A stretch of DNA of 62,815 bases from Opitutia bacterium. GTDB lineage: Bacteria > Verrucomicrobiota > Verrucomicrobiia > Opitutales > Seribacteraceae. How positions within the stretch are numbered: position 1 is the stretch's first letter; every line of letters starts with the position of its first letter. The notes under the pieces are model-generated. The model saw only the letters and a program-made list of their open reading frames with translations, was not told where the DNA came from and searched no databases. This document shows positions 8,858 through 16,293 of this stretch, one piece after another. The translations under genes were made by a program, and so were the position numbers. The stretch is taken from NCBI GenBank assembly GCA_002716045.1, contig PAZC01000026.1, forward strand, positions 8,406 to 71,220, read 5' to 3'.

Positions 8858-9954
8858 GAGCAGGTTGCGTCGGGAACCGGTTGGGCGGGGCCCTCGCGAT
8901 TGGGGCGGGCCACGAGACCTGGAAAAGGTTCGTCGGGAAACGGCAGCTCTCCCCTGCCCTTTTCGAGCAAGTGATGGGAGCAAATGCCAAATAGTTCGGA
9001 TCGGGTCTTGGCTCTACGAACCTTATGGAGGAAGCGTCCCTCCTCGTCGACTCCGAGACCCACGAAATTAAGAAATTTCTTCATGCGCGCCACCTGCTTG
9101 CCCTCGGGCACCTCGGGCTGGTTAAAGGCATCGTAGAGTTGCTCGAGATAGCGGTGGACGTCGGCCAAGGTCGGGCGGTGGGGCGACAGCCCGGCCTGCA
9201 GTTCCCGAAGTTGGCGGAAGATCCATGGATTGCGTATGGCGGCCCGGCCTATCATGACACCATGGGCTCCGGTTTGCTCAAGCACCTCGAGGGCCCGCGA
9301 GGCCGACGACAAATCCCCATTGACAAGCACGGGACACGACAGGCTCTCCACTGCCCGTTTGCCATAGTCGTGTCGAGCGGAACCTCGATATCCGTCACGC
9401 ACGAGCCGAGTATGCAAACTAAGAAGGTCGACCTCATGTTTCGCTATCAGGCCAAGTAATTCGTCGAAGCGTGAATCATCCTCGAAGCCAACTCGCATCT
9501 TGACCGAGAAAAACCCGGGAACTGCATCACGGAGCACGCCAATCACCCGATCCGCGTCGGCCAAGTCACGCAAAAGCCCGCCGCCGACGTTCTTCTTGTA
9601 TACCTTGGGCGCCGGGCAACCCATGTTGAGATCGATTCCTGCAACTGGATGCGAGAGGAGATCGCGAACGGTGCGGCGCAGGTCGTCCGGGCGTTCGCCA
9701 ATCAATTGAGCGAACACCGGGCGACCACTCTCGTTCTCAGTGATCGAACGAAGAATATGCGGCTCGAGGCGGGAGTGCTCGTGGACACGAAAATATTCGG
9801 TGAAAAAATAATCGGGCGGGCCGCAGGATGCCACTACCTCCATGTAGGGCAAACTGGTGACATCCTGCATCGGAGCAAGGGCAGAAGGTCTTTGCCCGGG
9901 CACGAGGGCATCCGGGGCGGAAGCTCGGACGGCAAGGCCAACGGAAGAGGCCAC
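8854..9954 (-). CDS. tRNA-dihydrouridine synthase
   Basis: 366 residues. The FMN-binding start ALAPMQDVTSLPYM (residues about 25-38), the GIDLNMGCPAPKV motif containing the catalytic cysteine region, and the loop GVMIGRAAIRNPWIF near the FMN phosphate site identify a Dus enzyme, most like the DusB/DusC group. It reduces uridines in the tRNA D-loop using NADPH. The start is a GTG at 9954; a later Met would delete the conserved ALAPM segment, so the GTG is preferred. It lies 11 bases after the DUF151 gene and overlaps lnt by 4 bases. Confidence 0.93.
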   Translation of the reverse strand: MASSVGLAVRASAPDALVPGQRPSALAPMQDVTSLPYMEVVASCGPPDYFFTEYFRVHEHSRLEPHILRSITENESGRPVFAQLIGERPDDLRRTVRDLLSHPVAGIDLNMGCPAPKVYKKNVGGGLLRDLADADRVIGVLRDAVPGFFSVKMRVGFEDDSRFDELLGLIAKHEVDLLSLHTRLVRDGYRGSARHDYGKRAVESLSCPVLVNGDLSSASRALEVLEQTGAHGVMIGRAAIRNPWIFRQLRELQAGLSPHRPTLADVHRYLEQLYDAFNQPEVPEGKQVARMKKFLNFVGLGVDEEGRFLHKVRRAKTRSELFGICSHHLLEKGRGELPFPDEPFPGLVARPNREGPAQPVPDATCS

Positions 9955-9965
9955 GGGTGCGTTCC

Positions 9966-10409
9966 TCAGCCTTGTTGCTTGAGGATCTTGTCGAGGATCT
10001 CGGTCATGTCCTCGACAGCGTCCAACACCTTGCGGGAAGCGAAAATAGGCTTCTTCATCTGCAAGGCGAGCACCATGGAATCACTGGGGCGGGCGTCTAA
10101 TTCAACCATCTTGGTGCCCAGCTCGTTGTCCATCTTGAGAAAGATGCGAGCAAAGAAAGTGCCCTCGTCAACGTCGTTGATCACGACCCGCTCTATGTTG
10201 GCCTCGAGCCCCTTCAATATAATACCTATGAGATCGTGGGTAAGCGGTCTCTCTTTCTTGACTTGATTAATCGTCATGTGGATGGCGTTGCCGATGGCGG
10301 GATCCACGTAGATAACAAAAGTTTTCTCATCGCAGCCGAGAAATATGGCACACCCGTTGGAAGTGGGCATCACTCCCCGCACCTTGACCTCTACAAAGTC
10401 ATTTTCCAT
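9966..10409 (-). CDS. Bifunctional nuclease domain (DUF151/BFN) protein
   Basis: 147 residues from the ATG at 10409 (MENDFVEVKVRGVMPTSNG). The segments GCAIFLGCDEKTFVIYVD, RPLTHDLIGIILKGLEA and LDARPSDSMVLALQMKKPIF are the typical conserved blocks of the DUF151/bifunctional nuclease family. The biochemical role in bacteria is poorly defined; plant and some bacterial members have nuclease activity. It is the first gene of the long minus-strand envelope run and is divergent from aroK, so the promoter for the run probably lies in 10410-10502. Confidence 0.85.
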   Translation of the reverse strand: MENDFVEVKVRGVMPTSNGCAIFLGCDEKTFVIYVDPAIGNAIHMTINQVKKERPLTHDLIGIILKGLEANIERVVINDVDEGTFFARIFLKMDNELGTKMVELDARPSDSMVLALQMKKPIFASRKVLDAVEDMTEILDKILKQQG

Positions 10410-10502
10410 GGCGGCAAAATAGCCATGGGCGAGGGCTTGCGGCAAGTTTTATTCTAGTTTTTCGATGACTATGCGCTCAGTTTGCGCTTCGCTGAGAGCA
10501 CG

Positions 10503-11051
10503 ATGACGGACTGCGATCACAATGCCACTGGCCCCAACCTATACCTAGTAGGCTTCATGGCATCCGGAAAATCCACTGCAGGCCGCAACGCCGCGAGGAG
10601 ATTGGGGTATGTCTTCATTGACTCCGACCAAGCCATCGAGGAAGCCGCCGGCAAGACGATCAAGGAAATCTTCGAGAAAGAAGGGGAAGATGCCTTTCGC
10701 TCGAAGGAACGTGAGTTCATGGAGTCGGGTCATCCATCCACAGGCTGCGTGGTGGCTTGTGGTGGCGGCATGGTGGTGCCATCCGGAATGGCTGAGCTCG
10801 TTGCTTCCAAGGGAATAGCCATTTGCCTGAGTTCCACTGCCGAGACCATCCTCTCGCGCACCAAGGGAAAAACCAATCGCCCGCTGCTTAACGTGGCTGA
10901 TCCCGAGAAGCGCATACGCGAGCTATTGGCAGAGAGAGAGCCGAGATACCAGGCGGTGGGAAACGTCGTGTCCACGGACGAGCGCACAATGACGGAAGTT
11001 ACCGGGCACGTTCTGCGAGTCTACCGCGACGCCTGCGGCAAGCGCGGTTAG
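10503..11051 (+). CDS. aroK: Shikimate kinase
   Basis: 182 residues from the ATG at 10503, preceded by a GAGAG stretch; an in-frame ATG-like start at 10482 is possible but adds non-conserved residues. The P-loop GFMASGKST, the shikimate-binding DSDQAIE with downstream FRSKEREF, the CGGGMV motif and the lid arginine in KTNRPLL are all present. It phosphorylates shikimate at the 3-hydroxyl in the chorismate pathway. The 3' end overlaps the convergent thioesterase gene by 4 bases. Confidence 0.94.
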   Translation: MTDCDHNATGPNLYLVGFMASGKSTAGRNAARRLGYVFIDSDQAIEEAAGKTIKEIFEKEGEDAFRSKEREFMESGHPSTGCVVACGGGMVVPSGMAELVASKGIAICLSSTAETILSRTKGKTNRPLLNVADPEKRIRELLAEREPRYQAVGNVVSTDERTMTEVTGHVLRVYRDACGKRG

Positions 11052-11458
11052 TCCTGTTTGCCGAAGCGTTGCCGGATCAACGTCATGAAGCGGGGCGGAG
11101 GGCGACTGATCTCCCCCTCTTGGGTGATGAAGCCATGGGCGGTGTTGCCTGTGCAAATCAACTCTTCTCCGCGCATCACCTCGTAAGCCAACTCGATGCG
11201 AGCCAAGGGAGGATCCTTCATCACGGTCTTCACCACGAGGCGATCATCAAAGAAGGCGGAACGAAGAAACTTAGCCCGGCAATCCAATACGGGAAGCAAA
11301 AAGCCTTCTGCCTCCAGGTCGCGGTAGGACGCTCCCAATTCGTCGAGCATGTTCACTCGGGCGACCTCGAACCAAGTGAAATAGTTGGCATGATAGGCGA
11401 TGCCCATCTTGTCGGTCTCTGCGTAGCGGACCCGAATTTTGGTTTCCGAAACAATCAT
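11048..11458 (-). CDS. YbgC/FadM-type acyl-CoA thioesterase
   Basis: 136 residues, a single hot-dog domain. The N-terminal pattern RYAETDKMGIAYHANYFTWF carries the catalytic Asp and the conserved YHANY of 4-hydroxybenzoyl-CoA thioesterase/YbgC enzymes. These hydrolyse short- or medium-chain acyl-CoA or acyl-ACP in the cytoplasm. It ends head-on against aroK and starts only 27 bases from the divergent gene at 11486, so the two share a very short promoter region. Confidence 0.9.
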   Translation of the reverse strand: MIVSETKIRVRYAETDKMGIAYHANYFTWFEVARVNMLDELGASYRDLEAEGFLLPVLDCRAKFLRSAFFDDRLVVKTVMKDPPLARIELAYEVMRGEELICTGNTAHGFITQEGEISRPPPRFMTLIRQRFGKQD

Positions 11459-11485
11459 CGTCTTGCCATCCTTTCATCCGTTTAG

Positions 11486-12097
11486 ATGCTTGGGTGCGTG
11501 ATTCTCAACAAAAAAGAGCGTGGAGTGACCATTACGGTGGGTTTGACCATTGGCATAATATTGTCCTTTGGCTTGGTCAGTCGGTGGAAGGAAGATCGCG
11601 ATGCGTACCAGAAAAAACTTCCCGGCAACTACGACTCCAATCAGACCGCCTATGGAAAAACTCTCTCCGAACCACCACCGGAAAGCATCCAAGAAGAATA
11701 TCCGGGCGGACGCGTGCTATACCACGTAAATGAGGCAAATGCCTCAGTCACCCTGCCCGGGAAAGCTTCGCCGAAAAACATTTGGATACTGACCACAAAT
11801 AATGGCAGCTACAAATTCGTCCGGGTCGAGCAAGCGGCCGCCGACGGGAATGCCACCGATACCTTGTCCTTGTACCGGGGAGCGGAAATCTTTGTCTGGA
11901 CAAGCCCCGGCACATCGGAAGATGAACTGCGAGACGCGCTACCGGAAGACCGCTATAACTTGCTCGGCAAAAATGAGCTGCGCGGTTGCTATCTGGTGCA
12001 ATTTCGCGAAGTTTCGCCGGAGGGCCTGCCCGAAGCGTTGGGCGAATTGTTGGCAAAACCCATGATCGACAAGGTAGAGCCTTGCCTGATCGAATGA
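11486..12097 (+). CDS. Membrane-anchored protein resembling a subtilase N-terminal prodomain, without protease
   Basis: 203 residues. An N-terminal membrane segment (about residues 15-31, ITVGLTIGIILSFGLVS) is followed by a soluble extracytoplasmic region. Its C-terminal half (LYRGAEIFVWTSPGT ... YLVQFREVSPEGLPEALGEL ... DKVEPCLI) reads like the S8-family N-terminal prodomain found ahead of subtilisin-like proteases, but no protease domain follows. I cannot name a family with certainty. The ATG at 11486 is the first start; GTG codons at 11498 and 11525 are alternatives. It is 51 bases upstream of the HU-like gene and on the same strand as the reverse transcriptase, so it may be part of that transcript. 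Confidence 0.6.
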   Translation: MLGCVILNKKERGVTITVGLTIGIILSFGLVSRWKEDRDAYQKKLPGNYDSNQTAYGKTLSEPPPESIQEEYPGGRVLYHVNEANASVTLPGKASPKNIWILTTNNGSYKFVRVEQAAADGNATDTLSLYRGAEIFVWTSPGTSEDELRDALPEDRYNLLGKNELRGCYLVQFREVSPEGLPEALGELLAKPMIDKVEPCLIE

Positions 12098-12148
12098 ATA
12101 AGCGCAAGGTCTTGCCAAGCCGTCAGTAAATCCAGAAAAGATTTTTGC

Positions 12149-13636
12149 ATGTCAAAAGACCTCACCGAGACACTGGCCAAGTTGTCAGACCGCAATCTCC
12201 CAAAGGAGGAAGCCGATGCCTTGCTGGCAACCCTCGAAGGCAAGGACCTTCTTCTCGAGGTAGAATTCCAGCGACACAACACGACTCTTTCGATCAGTGC
12301 CCCTGAGGAATTTCGCAGAGGACAAACTCTCAATGGCAAAGCAGGTCAGCGCGAAGTACAGGTCCTGCTGCCGGAGTCAGACGAGGTTGCGGTCCGGGCA
12401 TTGACTTACGGTACGGAGCTTTCGTTGGTGGTTCGCTATCTCGAGTTCGATGATTTTTATCGAAGGGCCACTTTCACCGGCACCCTGCAAAGCAACACGG
12501 AGGAAAGCGAAGCGGAGCCTGCGCCTGACAAACCAAAGCCAGAACCCGAACCCGAGGCGACTCTCGAACCGGAAGCGGAGCCCGAACCCGAGCCGGTTGC
12601 GGAAAAAGAAAAGCCATTGGAGGCGGAGGAAGATCCGGCGGAACCTGTACCGGAAACCATCGAGCAGGAGGACGCTTCTGACAGCATCGCTCCACCGCTG
12701 GAGGAGCCCGCGAAAACACAGACAGGCGAACTGGCGGTTTTCTCAAACCCTGATTTGCCGGAGGACGCAGGCTCCACCTTGGTCGGAAAATCCTCGGTCA
12801 GCAGCGCCGACTTGATAGCCGCAATTGCCCAAGAAACCGAGTCCAGTGCCAAAGAGGCGGCCCTCGCAGTCGATGGGTTTTGGGATTATCTCGCTGACGT
12901 CAAGGGACACTACAAGCAGGCCAGTGGTGGAATACATTACTTGGTGATCCCTCATTTCGGCACTTTTCGCTTAAGATTCAAAGAAGCTTATAATTGGAAT
13001 AGCGAAGCCTTCGAGATGGAGCCCATCTTCGAGTTTAAGCCCGGACCTAATGAAACTGGTTCTCGTGGCAGGCCAAGTTCAAGTTGGGTGGATCAATGGT
13101 CCGGCAAACCCGGGCGGCTATCCATTCGTCGAGGCATTTCAATTTACGTGGCCTACAAATCGGGTCTGCCCCTCAAGAAGGCGGACATGTTGCTCAACCA
13201 CTTGCTGGATGCAGTGAAGAACCTTTTTCGTAACAAAGTCACCATAAACTGGGCCCGCAGAGGCACCATGCGCCTCAATACAACCCGCAGAGGCAAAGAA
13301 ATTTATTCCTTTTTCCCGAGTCCGGGATTCAAGGAGAGACTGGAGATTCCACCGGAGCCAAGGCACCATATCCCGAAACCGGAGCCCGAACAGTCATGGA
13401 GCCAAGAAAAGGGCAAAGGTTCGGGGCGATACAAGTCAAGCAAGCCACCTATGCCCGACGGGCAAAAAGCAGCCATGAAAGTAAGTGGGTGCGGCTGCTT
13501 AACGCTTCCCTTCCTTGCGGCCCTACTATCGTCATGGAGGGTTCACGGATCCGAGCATTTGTTTCAACTTGGCTTCTTGCTGGGAATTACATTCGTCGTG
13601 CTCTTGTTCAAGCGGATTTTGTCCCACCGCGGATGA
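12149..13636 (+). CDS. Protein with beta-rich N-domain, Glu/Pro linker, HU/IHF-like domains and C-terminal membrane segments
   Basis: 495 residues. Residues about 20-112 are a beta-rich domain (LLLEVEFQRHNTTLSIS); 118-190 are a Glu/Pro-rich spacer with repeated EPEP; 217-278 look like an HU/IHF fold (ADLIAAIAQETESSAKEAAL ... IPHFGTFRLRF); 326-390 look like a second, more divergent copy (GISIYVAYKSGLPLKKADML ... TINWARRGTMRL). Two hydrophobic stretches end the protein (about 447-462 and 470-488). The stop is only 13 bases before the retron reverse transcriptase ATG, so the pair is almost surely co-transcribed. I infer a DNA- or msDNA-binding membrane protein and possible retron effector; the HU-like call is by eye and unproven. 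Confidence 0.7.
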   Translation: MSKDLTETLAKLSDRNLPKEEADALLATLEGKDLLLEVEFQRHNTTLSISAPEEFRRGQTLNGKAGQREVQVLLPESDEVAVRALTYGTELSLVVRYLEFDDFYRRATFTGTLQSNTEESEAEPAPDKPKPEPEPEATLEPEAEPEPEPVAEKEKPLEAEEDPAEPVPETIEQEDASDSIAPPLEEPAKTQTGELAVFSNPDLPEDAGSTLVGKSSVSSADLIAAIAQETESSAKEAALAVDGFWDYLADVKGHYKQASGGIHYLVIPHFGTFRLRFKEAYNWNSEAFEMEPIFEFKPGPNETGSRGRPSSSWVDQWSGKPGRLSIRRGISIYVAYKSGLPLKKADMLLNHLLDAVKNLFRNKVTINWARRGTMRLNTTRRGKEIYSFFPSPGFKERLEIPPEPRHHIPKPEPEQSWSQEKGKGSGRYKSSKPPMPDGQKAAMKVSGCGCLTLPFLAALLSSWRVHGSEHLFQLGFLLGITFVVLLFKRILSHRG

Positions 13637-13649
13637 CCCCAATCTCATT

Positions 13650-14513
13650 ATGATAGCAAGCCAACTGCCCCGAAACCTCGCAGATCTAGCCGCAATCCTT
13701 GGGCTTTCGGAAAGCGAACTGGTCAAGCTGGCTGAAGTGGCGGAGCACGCCTACAATAGATATCCATTGCGCACGCGCAAGAGGCGGCCCCGTTGGATAG
13801 AAGCGCCCAAGCCTTTTCTGAAAGCTGTCCAACGTCGATTGCTCGAGACTTTGCTTTATCAAGCCCACCCCCATGAGAAAGCCCATGGCTTCTTTCCGGG
13901 ACGCTCCATCCTGAGTAACGCCACCGTCCACACTGGCAAGGCGTGGGTACTCTCCTGCGACTTGAAGGATTTCTTTCCCTCCACCAAACAGCTCATGGTG
14001 GATTACGTCCTGCGTCGCTTCCATGGTTTTGAGCAAACAGCGCGAGCCGTAATACTCGGGCTCGTTTGTCGTGGCGGGGCCTTGCCTCAAGGAGCCCCCA
14101 CGAGCCCGCACTTGGCCAACTTGGCGTTTTTAGATGGCGACGAACAGTTAAGCGACTTGGCCAATGCTCATGGACTGGCCTATACGCGCTATGCGGATGA
14201 CATGACCTTTTCGGGCGATTCGCTGCCCGACGACTTGGAGGACCAAATTGCAGCAATCGTTGTGCCCATAGGATACCGCCTCGCCCAAGCGAAAACCAAG
14301 CGCATGGGACGCCATCAATGCCAAAAAGTCACCGGACTGGTCGTGAATGACGGGGTCAAGTTGCCCCGCGCCCAGCGCCGCCGCCTACGGGCAATACGCC
14401 AGGACCTCGATACCCGGGGAATGGATTTCGCGCTTGCTCGCAGCAGTTATCGTTCAGCCGCCGAACTGGCGGGGCACCTGGCCTTCGAGCGGATGGTCGC
14501 AGTGGCCCGATAA
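13650..14513 (+). CDS. Retron-type reverse transcriptase
   Basis: 287 residues from the ATG at 13650; the longer reading frame upstream runs through the previous gene and lacks a signal. All retron landmarks can be placed: GRSILSNATVH with the NAxxH motif (residues 90-94), SCDLKDFFPS with a catalytic Asp (104), QGAPTSPHLANL (147-158), the catalytic YADD followed by MTFSG (181-189), and the VTG motif in KVTGLVVNDGVKLPR (227-229). There is no maturase or endonuclease domain, which excludes a group II intron protein. Length is a little short for the family (about 300-320). No structured RNA is visible upstream, where only 13 bases separate it from the HU-like gene; a structured element follows its stop instead. 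Confidence 0.93.
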   Translation: MIASQLPRNLADLAAILGLSESELVKLAEVAEHAYNRYPLRTRKRRPRWIEAPKPFLKAVQRRLLETLLYQAHPHEKAHGFFPGRSILSNATVHTGKAWVLSCDLKDFFPSTKQLMVDYVLRRFHGFEQTARAVILGLVCRGGALPQGAPTSPHLANLAFLDGDEQLSDLANAHGLAYTRYADDMTFSGDSLPDDLEDQIAAIVVPIGYRLAQAKTKRMGRHQCQKVTGLVVNDGVKLPRAQRRRLRAIRQDLDTRGMDFALARSSYRSAAELAGHLAFERMVAVAR

Positions 14514-14522
14514 AAGTGTCGC

Positions 14523-14722
14523 GGGGCTTCCGAAACTACGTCCGAAGAAACCTGGGAAAAGGCAACCGCTGGTTGCCGGCGGGTGCTTCCGTTCCTGCGG
14601 AAGCACCCTTCCAAGGTTTCGGAGGAGACAATCGACTAACCGCGGCGGAACACCGCAGCGTATGTCCGAAACCATAGGTGGATTCGACAGTTTGACTGTT
14701 AGCTAGGTCCGATGGAAGCCCC
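14523..14722 (+). ncRNA. Candidate retron-like structured RNA (msr-msd-like) downstream of the reverse transcriptase
   Basis: The 200-base segment begins 10 bases after the reverse transcriptase stop. Its ends are a perfect 9-bp inverted repeat, GGGGCTTCC at 14523-14531 and GGAAGCCCC at 14714-14722, like the a1/a2 arms that close retron RNAs; G14532 just after the first arm is a possible branching guanosine. Inside are a branched domain (14541-14623), a hairpin at 14641-14660 with an AACA loop, and a small hairpin at 14686-14700. Known retrons normally carry this RNA upstream of the polymerase gene, so a downstream position is unusual. No open frame is needed to explain the stretch. It is followed by a T-rich run (14731-14740) that may end transcription. 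Confidence 0.72.
14541..14623 (+). other. Branched stem domain within the candidate ncRNA
   Basis: Pairing read by eye: TCCG (14541-14544) with CGGA (14620-14623), a 3-base bulge, AAACCT (14548-14553) with AGGTTT (14614-14619), a single G/A mismatch, then GGAA (14555-14558) with TTCC (14609-14612). This stem encloses two perfect hairpins: GGCAACC/GGTTGCC with a 3-base loop (14561-14577) and an 11-bp stem GGGTGCTTCCG/CGGAAGCACCC with a 6-base loop (14581-14608). Such dense perfect pairing is not expected by chance in 83 bases. Confidence 0.75.
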
Positions 14723-14822
14723 ACGACAAAAGTATTTTTTCACCAAACCGCCGAAGGTGTCAAGTGCCGGGAAATGCAATTTAGTTGTTGCCGTTCAACA
14801 AGGGTCAGGCAATTCACGAGAA

Positions 14823-16289
14823 ATGAACGTACTAACAAAACTCATTTTGCTTCCCATTCTTTTGCTGGCAGTTGCCGCTTCAATCGCCACGGCCAAGGCA
14901 CCCAGTTTCGTGCTCTTCCTGGTGGATGACCTCGGCTACATGGATGTCGGGGCCTACAACCCGAACTGCTTCTACGACACACCCAACGTGGATGCCCTCG
15001 CCAAGTCCGGCATGAAATTCACCGACGGCTACGCCGCCAACCCAGTCTGCTCCCCCACCCGATTCGGCATACAGACTGGTCGCTATCCCTCCCGCAAGGA
15101 CGCCACCAATTTCTTCAGCGGCAGACGAGGCGGTCTCTTCAACTCAGCCCCTCTCCATGGGAGGATGGATCTCGAGGAAGTGACCATCGCGGAAGCCCTC
15201 AAGAAAAAGGGCTATGCCACCTTCTTCGCAGGCAAGTGGCACCTCGGTCCGACCGAGGAATTTTGGCCCACCAAGCAAGGCTACGACGTCAACCAAGGGG
15301 GGTTCTCGAAAGGCGGGCCCTACGGCGGGAAAAAATACTTCTCCCCTTACGGCAATCCCCGGATGACGGATGGCCCGGACGGCGAGCATTTGCCCGACCG
15401 ACTCGCCAGCGAGACCTGCAAGTTCATCGAGAAAAACAAGGGGCAGCCCTTCTTCGCCATGCTCTCCTTCTACTCCGTGCACACCCCGCTCATCGGCCGT
15501 CCGGACCTAGTTGAGAAATACAAGAAGCGAGCCCAGAAAATTACCGGGCCCGAGTTCGGCGACGAGGAATTGGTATGGCCGAAGAACAAGGGGAAACGCA
15601 AGGTGCGCATCCTGCAAAAGCACGCCGTCTACGGAGCCATGGTGGAAGCCATGGATTTGGCCGTGGGCAAGGTATTGGACAAGCTCGAGGCACTCGGACT
15701 GGACGACGAGGTGGTAGTGGCCTTCACCTCCGACAACGGCGGTCTCTCCACCTCCGAAGGCTCTCCCACTTCCAACCTGCCTCTTCGCGGCGGCAAGGGC
15801 TGGCTCTATGAGGGGGGCATCAGGGAAAACTTCCTCGTCCGTTGGCCGGGCGTGACCAAGCCCGGTTCCACCTGCGCCCATCCGGTCATGAGCACCGACT
15901 TCTTTCCCACCTTCGTGAAAGCTGCAGGAGCCAAGCCCAGGGGAATTGGTCCGATCGACGGCGTGGACATCATGCACCTGCTCAAGGGAGGCGACGAACT
16001 GAAACGAGACGCCCTCTACTGGCACTATCCCCATTACAGCAACCAAGGAGGTTTCCCCGGTGGAGCCATACGTATGGGAGACTTGAAACTAGTCGAGCGC
16101 TTCGAGGACGGCAAAGTCCATCTCTACGATCTCTCCAAGGACATAGGCGAGCGCAACGACATAGCGGCCAAGCATCCGGAGAAAATAGATGCCATGCGTA
16201 AAAAACTACATGCCTGGTACAAGGAAGTGGACGCCAAGTTTCTTCAAGCCAAGGGCAACGGCCCCAAGCCCTGGCGACCGGGCAAGTAA
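14823..16289 (+). CDS. Secreted sulfatase, Cys-type (formylglycine-dependent)
   Basis: 488 residues from the ATG at 14823, which gives a clean signal peptide (LILLPILLLAVAASIATAKA). VLFLVDDLGYMD carries metal-binding Asp residues; the active-site motif CSPTR starts at Cys76, the residue converted to formylglycine; GKWHLGP and FTSDNGG give further metal and sulfate ligands. It belongs to the S1 arylsulfatase family acting outside the cytoplasm, probably on sulfated polysaccharide. No formylglycine-generating enzyme is seen in the window. A start at 14712 would overlap the RNA element and lose the signal peptide. Confidence 0.94.
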   Translation: MNVLTKLILLPILLLAVAASIATAKAPSFVLFLVDDLGYMDVGAYNPNCFYDTPNVDALAKSGMKFTDGYAANPVCSPTRFGIQTGRYPSRKDATNFFSGRRGGLFNSAPLHGRMDLEEVTIAEALKKKGYATFFAGKWHLGPTEEFWPTKQGYDVNQGGFSKGGPYGGKKYFSPYGNPRMTDGPDGEHLPDRLASETCKFIEKNKGQPFFAMLSFYSVHTPLIGRPDLVEKYKKRAQKITGPEFGDEELVWPKNKGKRKVRILQKHAVYGAMVEAMDLAVGKVLDKLEALGLDDEVVVAFTSDNGGLSTSEGSPTSNLPLRGGKGWLYEGGIRENFLVRWPGVTKPGSTCAHPVMSTDFFPTFVKAAGAKPRGIGPIDGVDIMHLLKGGDELKRDALYWHYPHYSNQGGFPGGAIRMGDLKLVERFEDGKVHLYDLSKDIGERNDIAAKHPEKIDAMRKKLHAWYKEVDAKFLQAKGNGPKPWRPGK

Positions 16290-16293
16290 TCGA

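Noticed and set aside
12457-12852. Minus-strand Ser/Gly/Ala-rich reading frame opposite the HU-like gene
   Set aside because: It is the antisense shadow of the Glu/Pro-rich linker and has low-complexity composition without any domain.
13515-13649. N-terminal extension of the reverse transcriptase reading frame
   Set aside because: It overlaps the end of the HU-like gene in another frame and encodes Cys/Ser-rich residues with no reverse transcriptase similarity; the ATG at 13650 starts the conserved part.
13650-14513. Group II intron-encoded reverse transcriptase
   Set aside because: No maturase or endonuclease domain, and no intron RNA domain V-like element was seen around it; retron motifs NAxxH and VTG are present.
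14581-14608. 11-bp hairpin as a simple transcription terminator for the reverse transcriptase gene
   Set aside because: It is not followed by a T run and sits inside a larger paired domain; the T-rich stretch comes 120 bases later.
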